DNA of 64,000 nt from Paenibacillus dendritiformis (GTDB lineage Bacteria; Bacillota; Bacilli; Paenibacillales; Paenibacillaceae): contig NZ_OX216966.1 in the NCBI RefSeq assembly GCF_945605565.1, positions 2,472,001-2,536,000 of the forward strand, written 5' to 3'. Under the pieces are notes generated by a model. The model was not told where the DNA came from and ran no database searches. It saw nothing but the letters and a program-made list of their open reading frames with translations. This document shows, piece after piece, positions 57,922 through 64,000 of the stretch. Position 1 is the stretch's first letter; each line of letters begins with the position of its first letter. A program made the translations under genes and the position numbers.

Positions 57922-58845
57922 GTGTCTCAAACGGTAGCTGAATCCGTTAAAGGAGCTAATGTGCGCCAGGCCAAACCGGCTTCCCCGTGGAAGCTGGCTT
58001 TTAAACAACTGCTGAAAAACAAATTCGCGGTCACGGGAGCAATCGTCGTTATACTTATGTTTATCATCTGCTTCCTTGGACCGGTTGTGTCTCCTTATTC
58101 GCTGGAGACGATGAATATCAAGAACGGCAACAAGCCGCCCAATGCCGCGCATTGGCTCGGCACGGACAATCTGGGCCGCGACATTCTGCTGCGCGTCATG
58201 CTGGCGGGCCGGGTCTCTCTGCTCGTAGGCCTCGTCGCCATGGCTATCTCCGTGACGCTGGGCAGCTTGATGGGCGCGCTTGCCGGTTACTATCGCGGAT
58301 GGGTAGATACAGTTATTATGCGTCTTGCCGACATTATGATGTCGATTCCAAGCTTGCCATTGCTGATTATTCTCGGCGCGATCTTGTCCGATATGAAGGT
58401 TCCGCCGGACCAGCGGATTTATCTCGTCATGTTTTTGCTCGGATTTATGGCGTGGCCGAACTTATCGCGTCTCGTACGCGGGCAAATCTTGATGCTGCGC
58501 GAGCAAGAGTTTATGCAGGCGGCCGAAGTGCTTGGCCTGCGCGACCGACGTAAAATATTCCGCCACTTGCTGCCAAATACGGTGCCAATCATTATCGTCG
58601 TGGCGACCTTGCTGGTAGGCAGCTCCATCTTGTATGAATCGGTATTGAGTTATTTGGGTCTCGGGGTTGTTCCGCCGACACCTTCATGGGGAAATATGAT
58701 TTCGGCAGCGAACAATATGATAGAATTTAAGAAGCGGCCGTGGTTGTGGATACCGCCAGGGGTATGTATTTTCTTGACGGTTATTGCCATCAACATCATC
58801 GGGGATGCCCTGCGTGACGTGCTCGATCCGAAAATGAAGAGGTAG
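57922..58845 (+). CDS. oppC: Oligopeptide ABC transporter, permease C
   Basis: 307 residues. N-terminal cytoplasmic tail, OppC N-terminal segment (FKQLLKNKFAVTGAIVVILMF), the motif HWLGTDNLGRDILLRVMLAGRVSL, and the EAA loop LREQEFMQAAEVLGLRDRRKIFRHLLPN. Ends RDVLDPKMKR, the family end. GTG start after GGGGAG. Partner of OppB. Confidence 0.93.
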   Translation: MSQTVAESVKGANVRQAKPASPWKLAFKQLLKNKFAVTGAIVVILMFIICFLGPVVSPYSLETMNIKNGNKPPNAAHWLGTDNLGRDILLRVMLAGRVSLLVGLVAMAISVTLGSLMGALAGYYRGWVDTVIMRLADIMMSIPSLPLLIILGAILSDMKVPPDQRIYLVMFLLGFMAWPNLSRLVRGQILMLREQEFMQAAEVLGLRDRRKIFRHLLPNTVPIIIVVATLLVGSSILYESVLSYLGLGVVPPTPSWGNMISAANNMIEFKKRPWLWIPPGVCIFLTVIAINIIGDALRDVLDPKMKR

Positions 58846-58855
58846 GAGATACGAT

Positions 58856-59839
58856 ATGGCAAACAATTTGATCGAATTTCGCAATCTGCGGACGAATTTC
58901 TATACCAGTGGTGGGGTCGTGAAAGCGGTCAATGATGTCAGCTTCTCGATCAGAGAAGGCGAGACGCTGTGCGTTGTAGGCGAATCCGGCTGCGGCAAGA
59001 GCGTCACAGCCATGTCATTGATGCGTCTCGTCGCGCCTCCGGGGAAAATCGAAGGCGGAGAGATTATTTATAAAGGGCAAGACCTGTTGAAGCTTAAAGA
59101 GCGTGAAATGCGTCAGATTCGGGGAAATGAAATCTCGATGATTTTCCAGGAACCGATGACGTCGCTCAATCCGGTATTGAAAATCGGGGAACAGCTGGTT
59201 GAGCCGATTTTGCTGCACCGGGGCGGAACGAAGAAGGAAGCGCGCAAGCGGGCGATCGATCTGATCGAGCTCGTGGGCATTCCGCGCGCAGAGCAAATTT
59301 TCGATGCGTATCCGCATGAGCTGAGCGGCGGCATGCGGCAGCGGATTATGATCGCGATGGCCTTGACCTGCGATCCGAAGCTGCTCATCGCCGACGAACC
59401 GACGACGGCGCTGGACGTTACGATCCAGGCGCAGATTCTCGACCTGATGCGCAACATTAAGAGCGAGTTCAAGACGGCGATTATGCTGATTACCCACGAT
59501 CTCGGCGTCGTGGCCGAGATGGCCGATCATGTTGTCGTCATGTATGCCGGCAAAGTCATTGAAGAAGCGCCGGTCATCGAATTGTTCCAAAATCCGAAGC
59601 ATCCGTATACCCAAGGGTTGCTGAAGGCGAAGCCGATTATCAATGAGCGCCGGGAACGGCTCTATACGATTCCTGGACAAGTTCCGAACCCGGTTGAACT
59701 GGGCGAAAATTGCTATTTCAATGACCGTTGCGAGCATTGCATGGCGGTGTGCACGGAGAAGCAGCCGACGCTGAAGACCTATGAGAAAGGACATAAGGCA
59801 TCATGCTGGCTGTATGAGAAGGAGGGGAAAGCACAATGA
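58856..59839 (+). CDS. oppD: Oligopeptide ABC transporter, ATPase D
   Basis: 327 residues. Walker [10 protein letters not shown] loop [11 protein letters not shown], signature LSGGMRQR, Walker [14 protein letters not shown] loop [13 protein letters not shown], and the C-terminal oligopeptide-type extension with [14 protein letters not shown]. It hydrolyses ATP as a heterodimer with OppF. The stop overlaps the oppF start (ATGA). Confidence 0.94.
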   Translation: MANNLIEFRNLRTNFYTSGGVVKAVNDVSFSIREGETLCVVGESGCGKSVTAMSLMRLVAPPGKIEGGEIIYKGQDLLKLKEREMRQIRGNEISMIFQEPMTSLNPVLKIGEQLVEPILLHRGGTKKEARKRAIDLIELVGIPRAEQIFDAYPHELSGGMRQRIMIAMALTCDPKLLIADEPTTALDVTIQAQILDLMRNIKSEFKTAIMLITHDLGVVAEMADHVVVMYAGKVIEEAPVIELFQNPKHPYTQGLLKAKPIINERRERLYTIPGQVPNPVELGENCYFNDRCEHCMAVCTEKQPTLKTYEKGHKASCWLYEKEGKAQ

Positions 59840-60807
59840 GCCAACAAGCGTTACTTGAAGTTGAAGATCTAAAAAAATATTTCCCCATCCAGGGCGGTCT
59901 CTTCTCGCGGACGGTCGGACATGTGCGTGCGGTTGACGGAGTCAGCTTCACCCTGCAAAAAGGGGAAGCGCTCGGCTTGGTAGGCGAGTCCGGCTGCGGC
60001 AAGTCGACCACGGGACGGACGATTCTTCGCCTGCTGGACAAGACGGAAGGGAAAGTCATTTTCAAAGGCACTGATATTCATTCATTAAATAAAAAGCAAC
60101 TGCGCGGCATGAGACCGCAAATGCAGCTTGTATTCCAGGACCCATACAGTTCCTTGAATCCCCGCATCAAGATCGGGGATGCGATTGGCGAACCGCTGCT
60201 CGATCACGGTCTCGCAAGCAAGAGCGATATTCGCGACCGCGTCAAAGAAATTTTGACGATTTGCGGCTTGGCTCCTTACCATATCGATCGCTATCCGCAT
60301 GAATTTTCCGGCGGTCAGCGCCAGCGCATCGGAATTGCGCGCGCGCTTATCATGAATCCGGATTTCATCGTGGCGGACGAACCGGTATCTGCCCTCGACG
60401 TATCGATTCAGGCGCAAATCATTAACCTGCTGAGCGATTTGCAGGAACAAAAAGACTTGACTTATTTATTCATTTCGCATGATTTGTCCGTTGTCGAACA
60501 TTTGTGCAACCGAATTGGCGTTATGTACTTGGGCTCGCTTGTTGAATTGGCTCCGCGTGACGAGCTGTTCAAGCGCCCGCTGCATCCGTACACGCAAGCG
60601 CTGCTGTCGGCCATCCCGATTCCGGATCCGACGCGCAAGTCGGAGCGGATCGTGCTGCAGGGCGACATTCCAAGCCCGGCGAACCCGCCAGCCGGATGCA
60701 AGTTCCATACCCGCTGTCCGTTTGCAAAGGATATTTGCAAGCAAGCCATACCGGAATTCCGGGAAGTTGCCAGCGGACACCATGTGGCATGTCATCTGGT
60801 AGAGTAG
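59836..60807 (+). CDS. oppF: Oligopeptide ABC transporter, ATPase F
   Basis: 323 residues. Starts [16 protein letters not shown]; Walker [11 protein letters not shown], signature FSGGQRQR, Walker [14 protein letters not shown] loop [13 protein letters not shown], and the C-terminal Cys-containing extension ([14 protein letters not shown]). Partner of OppD. Last gene of the operon, ended by a bidirectional terminator. Confidence 0.94.
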   Translation: MSQQALLEVEDLKKYFPIQGGLFSRTVGHVRAVDGVSFTLQKGEALGLVGESGCGKSTTGRTILRLLDKTEGKVIFKGTDIHSLNKKQLRGMRPQMQLVFQDPYSSLNPRIKIGDAIGEPLLDHGLASKSDIRDRVKEILTICGLAPYHIDRYPHEFSGGQRQRIGIARALIMNPDFIVADEPVSALDVSIQAQIINLLSDLQEQKDLTYLFISHDLSVVEHLCNRIGVMYLGSLVELAPRDELFKRPLHPYTQALLSAIPIPDPTRKSERIVLQGDIPSPANPPAGCKFHTRCPFAKDICKQAIPEFREVASGHHVACHLVE

Positions 60808-60847
60808 TCAAGTTCCAGTCATCATGGCATACACCCAACTTGGAAAG

Positions 60848-60880
60848 CAAAAGCGCGGAAGCAACCTCCGCGCTTTTATT
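60848..60880. terminator. Bidirectional terminator between oppF and the SLH hydrolase gene
   Basis: AAAAGCGCGGA pairs with TCCGCGCTTTT around AGCAACC, with T-runs usable in both directions. Confidence 0.88.
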
Positions 60881-60891
60881 GCGTTATTCGG

Positions 60892-62931
60892 TTATGGAAC
60901 GAGGCTCCATTTCGACGCTAAATAAAGCAGTGCGGCAGCCTCTTGGCGGGTCATCGCTTGCCTGGATTTATAATCTGCCGCTCCTTCGGCCAATAGTGTT
61001 ACCTCCGGGCCGTAAAGTTTCATGCCCACAATAAATTTGACCGCCTCATCCGCCCAGGCATCTGTCTTCCCGGTTGTTGTGCCTTCGACCGACTTGGCCC
61101 CCATGGACAGCATCACCCTGAAGAGGATGGCCGCTGCCTCCTGCCGGGTTATCTTCTCCTTCGGCCTGAATAATTGATCCGCAGGCGCTGCAATAAAGCC
61201 GTATTCCACAGCGCTTTGAATCCATCCCGCTTCCGGGAGCGCGTCGATATCTTTGAACAGCGCGGCATTTTTGGAAGCAGGAATCCCGATCCATCTCATC
61301 ACCTGCTCCACAAATTCCGCTCTGGTCAACGGCTCTTCCGGGCCGAAGGCTCCATCCGCTTTGCTCTTGACGATGCCGAGCTGATGCAAGCCATGTATAT
61401 ATTCTATATAAGGGTGCGCATCACCGATATCGTTAAAGCGTTCAGGCGTGCCGAGCTTTTCTGCCCAGGCGGTCGGGTCGGCATTGGAGTACATATACGC
61501 AATCGACCCGTCCGGATTTGCTTTGAAGGCAATCTTACTGCCATGCTCATCTTCGAATAAGAGAGGATCGATGGGTTTGGCCGTTTGCTTGCCCATTATA
61601 TTTTCAAGGACAAGCTGCCCATCCGGGGCCGCATGAATGCGGGTAATCAGGTAGCTTATCCGCACATCGCGATAGACCCCTTCGAACCGTCTCAATTGGT
61701 CTCGAGTTAGCGCAAGATAGGCTTGTTTCTCGTTCTCTTGCTTTGGATAATACCGATCCATAAAAGCCTTGAATATCATGTCACGCAAATTTTCAGACTT
61801 GTTGTACACGATAAATGCGCCCGCGTTTTGCTCCGGCAGCAGCCACATCCATGAGGTGAAGCCGCCAGGCGCCGCACCGCCCTTGCCAATCACGTATTGT
61901 CCGTTGTAGTGGTCCTGAAGCGCATATTCAAAACCGTATGCCATATTCGGCATCTTCGGATGAATCGCAAGATGGGTCTTGCCCATCTCGTTGACGGTGT
62001 CTTCCTGCAGAATGCGGCGGTCGCCCAATTTCCCCTTATTCAAATAAGCCAGCATAAATTTGGCCATATCGCTTCCGGTCGTTAACATGCCGCCATGTGG
62101 CATATCATTCGGGACAAAATTATAAAGCGGCGTTGCTTTGTTGTCAGGCCCGTAACCGACAGCCAGCCGCGGGACAAGATCCTGCGTCAACAGAAAATGG
62201 CTGTCGTTCATGCCGAGCGGCTTGAAAATATGTTCCTTCATATACTGATTGAACGGCACTCCCGCCACCTGTTGAACGATGTAGCCTTGGAGCATGGACG
62301 CCATATTATCGTATTTATACACTTCCCCCGGTGTTCGGGTAACGGCAGGCATCCACTTTTTCACATAATCTTCGAGCTTCACTTCTGCAGCCAGATCATA
62401 CGATATCGAATCTCCGACAGGGGGATCGACGATATCGAATCCGGTCGTATGCGTCAATAAATGCTCCATCGTGACGGGGGAACTCGTATTGTTCTTCATT
62501 TTGATATCTCCCAAATAATGCTGAACATCACGGTTTAACTCGATTTTCCCCTGTTCGACAAGCTGCATTACCGCCGCTGCCGTAAATACTTTGGACACCG
62601 ATGCGATGCGGAACAAGGTTTTCTCGGGATCGACAGGAATTTTTTTCTCTACGTTCGCATACCCATACCCTTTCTGCAGCAGTACCTTTCCGTCTTTTAC
62701 CACCACAAATACCGCTCCCGGCACACCTAGTGCCTTGACATCCTGTCTCGCAAAAAATTCGTCCGCGAATGCCTCCACGTCTTGGGCGTTCATCGAGCCC
62801 TGTGACTTGCTCGTTGGGCTTGCTGCTGAGGACGATGCTTGAACCGAGGCAACGCTTGGCGAAACCGAGGAAACCATTAACAGCCCGGCCAATAGGGCTA
62901 TTATTTTTTTCCGATAACATACACTTTTCAA
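60892..62931 (-). CDS. SLH-anchored beta-lactamase-fold serine hydrolase
   Basis: 679 residues. TTG start after AAAGGAGGAG. Signal peptide about 1-32. The beta-lactamase/class C PBP-like domain (about 50-400) has the catalytic SVSK (S111, K114), YDN (206-208) and the third motif HGG (278-280). A small beta-rich domain (about 400-490) follows, like the C-terminal part of related esterases, and then three SLH repeats (about 500-679: FNDIGDAHPYIEYIHGLHQLGI, FKDIDALPEAGWIQSAVEYGF, TDAWADEAVKFIVGMKLYG). It is likely a wall-bound DD-peptidase, esterase or D-aminopeptidase; the substrate is not predictable. Antibiotic hydrolysis is not implied. Confidence 0.85.
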   Translation of the reverse strand: MKSVCYRKKIIALLAGLLMVSSVSPSVASVQASSSAASPTSKSQGSMNAQDVEAFADEFFARQDVKALGVPGAVFVVVKDGKVLLQKGYGYANVEKKIPVDPEKTLFRIASVSKVFTAAAVMQLVEQGKIELNRDVQHYLGDIKMKNNTSSPVTMEHLLTHTTGFDIVDPPVGDSISYDLAAEVKLEDYVKKWMPAVTRTPGEVYKYDNMASMLQGYIVQQVAGVPFNQYMKEHIFKPLGMNDSHFLLTQDLVPRLAVGYGPDNKATPLYNFVPNDMPHGGMLTTGSDMAKFMLAYLNKGKLGDRRILQEDTVNEMGKTHLAIHPKMPNMAYGFEYALQDHYNGQYVIGKGGAAPGGFTSWMWLLPEQNAGAFIVYNKSENLRDMIFKAFMDRYYPKQENEKQAYLALTRDQLRRFEGVYRDVRISYLITRIHAAPDGQLVLENIMGKQTAKPIDPLLFEDEHGSKIAFKANPDGSIAYMYSNADPTAWAEKLGTPERFNDIGDAHPYIEYIHGLHQLGIVKSKADGAFGPEEPLTRAEFVEQVMRWIGIPASKNAALFKDIDALPEAGWIQSAVEYGFIAAPADQLFRPKEKITRQEAAAILFRVMLSMGAKSVEGTTTGKTDAWADEAVKFIVGMKLYGPEVTLLAEGAADYKSRQAMTRQEAAALLYLASKWSLVP

Positions 62932-62968
62932 GATAACTCTCCTCCTTTACTTCATTAGCTGTTCCCGC

Positions 62969-64000
62969 TTACTTTCTGATGCCGATGTCCGTAATGAGAA
63001 CCGCGCCGGCTTCGGTTTTATCGAATTCAAAGCTTACCTTGCTTAAGAGCTGCGGGTTAAACTGAGCGTTAACCTGTGTAAAGTCGCTTAATGGAAAGCC
63101 GTAATTTTGAAAGACAGGCTCTTTGATATCACCGGAATTGGCAAAGGGCGCTTTCAGCAGCTTGCCTTCAATCATCGGCACCAGCTTTGCAATATGGCTT
63201 AACGGAAGGCTGGCTTGGTTCCCGTTCATATCTTCCACTTTGATCGTGAAATCAAGTAAGCCTTCCTGATAGGAGGCGTTGTTTCTTTCGCTCTTGTCAG
63301 CGATCGAGAATACGAAGGAATCATGTTCTGCCAGGTCTAACCCCTTCTCGGGCAGGACGAGCGAATAGGAAGCGGCCTTTGAATTGTTGCTTCGATCCCA
63401 CCTTACCTGGACAGCGCTGTACAAATCCTCGCCGAACTTCATTTTGACTCTTTCTTCCTTCCACTCCTGCAAATTATCGCCAATGAGCTTGCCTCCGGGA
63501 AGCGTCGTGCTCCGTACATCGATATCTTCATCGAACGAAGCAATCAGCGTGGTCCGGGAATCGTTATAGTCGCTAATATACATCGTATCGGGAAGCCATT
63601 GTTTGGCATAGCCGAGATCCTGGAACACGGCTTGATATTCCTTCTTATTTTTCAAGGTGGCGTCCAAAAAAGAAGAAATCAGCACTTTGGCTGCCGTTTC
63701 CTGCTCTTCCCTCGGCATCAACTGCTTCAAATTGAAGAGTTGGTTCCCCAATCCAACGCCATCGCCTCGGCTCCAGACGCGATTGAACTGGCCATGATTG
63801 GCCCCGTAGATGTATACGGCTGCCTTCATGAAATCGTCCTGGCCGCTAAAATGGGTCCGATGATACTGGCTCGCTCCGCGGAAGCTGTTCACATCCATAT
63901 CATGCGATCCCTGCAAGGCCAGGTAATTGACATCGTCTACCGGCATCGGCTTGCCGGAAGGCCGATATTGCAAATCGGTGCCTGCGATCGAGATAATGGA
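62969..64000 (-). CDS. Probable exported alpha/beta hydrolase, C-terminal part
   Basis: Open to the window edge, so the N-terminus and any signal peptide and nucleophile elbow are missing; 343 residues are visible. The visible part has the late alpha/beta hydrolase elements: ALQGSHDMDV (candidate acid) and YIYGANHGQFN (candidate catalytic His), spaced as expected in family esterases. A beta-rich C-terminal domain (about the last 170 residues) follows. The gene is 37 bases upstream of the SLH hydrolase and in the same direction, probably one transcript. Nucleophile not seen, so the call is tentative. Confidence 0.65.
   Translation of the reverse strand, partial: SIISIAGTDLQYRPSGKPMPVDDVNYLALQGSHDMDVNSFRGASQYHRTHFSGQDDFMKAAVYIYGANHGQFNRVWSRGDGVGLGNQLFNLKQLMPREEQETAAKVLISSFLDATLKNKKEYQAVFQDLGYAKQWLPDTMYISDYNDSRTTLIASFDEDIDVRSTTLPGGKLIGDNLQEWKEERVKMKFGEDLYSAVQVRWDRSNNSKAASYSLVLPEKGLDLAEHDSFVFSIADKSERNNASYQEGLLDFTIKVEDMNGNQASLPLSHIAKLVPMIEGKLLKAPFANSGDIKEPVFQNYGFPLSDFTQVNAQFNPQLLSKVSFEFDKTEAGAVLITDIGIRK

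Overview
The window looks like a chromosomal segment from a Paenibacillus-type spore former (Paenibacillaceae, Bacillota). The gene order closely follows the Bacillus subtilis yrbG-spoVB-comN-secDF / recJ-apt-relA-dtd-hisS-aspS-yrvM-rarA / cymR-yrvO-mnmA / alaS-yrzL-yrrK-yrzB-mltG-yrrN-yrrO / pbpI region. Paenibacillus-like traits are separate secD and secF genes, S-layer-homology (SLH) exported proteins, GC-rich coding DNA and many short dispersed intergenic repeats. The species cannot be fixed from the sequence alone.

Layout. 1-4.7 kb: end of a DUF421 (YrbG-like) membrane protein, spoVB (minus strand), comN, and the secD-secF translocase operon with a clear sigma-A promoter. 4.7-10 kb: cation diffusion facilitator, recJ-apt (overlapping), and a uracil permease on the minus strand sharing a bidirectional terminator with apt. 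10-16 kb: bifunctional rel(A), a 165-bp palindrome-ended repeat, dtd, a small ORF, a hypothetical protein, hemZ. 16-22 kb: T-box controlled hisS-aspS, tcdA-rarA, and a tandem pair of fluoride-channel crcB genes. 22.6-27 kb: a PCYCGC lipoprotein, an ArsR-family repressor with a palindromic operator, a CNNM/CBS membrane protein, then mnmA and a GpsB/DivIVA-like gene on the minus strand. 27-33.5 kb: cymR-yrvO-yrrD, a zinc-ribbon protein, NrdR-box controlled anaerobic ribonucleotide reductase nrdD-nrdG, and an AI-2E family permease. 33.6-37.1 kb: a large SLH/Ig-like exported protein behind a structured leader. 37.1-38.7 kb: non-coding, with two copies of a 170-bp element, a 49-bp tandem array and the alaS promoter/T-box. 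38.7-46.3 kb: alaS, ireB, ruvX, two DUF1292 genes, mltG and two U32 tRNA-hydroxylation genes. 46.3-47.8 kb: two adjacent tandem-repeat arrays. 47.8-54.6 kb: chemoreceptor, class B PBP, YtvI-like protein (minus strand) and a polysaccharide deacetylase. 54.6-60.9 kb: a five-gene oligopeptide ABC operon. 60.9-64 kb, minus strand: an SLH-anchored beta-lactamase-fold hydrolase and the C-terminal part of a probable alpha/beta hydrolase cut by the window edge.

Most genes are housekeeping: tRNA charging and modification (hisS, aspS, alaS, dtd, tcdA, mnmA, yrvO, yrrN/yrrO), protein export, stress signalling, DNA repair, cell wall. mnmA and yrvO form a functional pair (sulfur for tRNA 2-thiolation), although mnmA has the opposite orientation. 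Regulation visible in sequence: two T-boxes, two NrdR boxes, an ArsR operator, several sigma-A promoters and many intrinsic terminators. I found no CRISPR array, prophage, transposase, rRNA or tRNA gene. No convincing new multi-gene system was found. The best leads are the repeat families and their possible common origin, the structured leader of the SLH gene, and the PCYCGC lipoprotein / metal-site-less ArsR pair.
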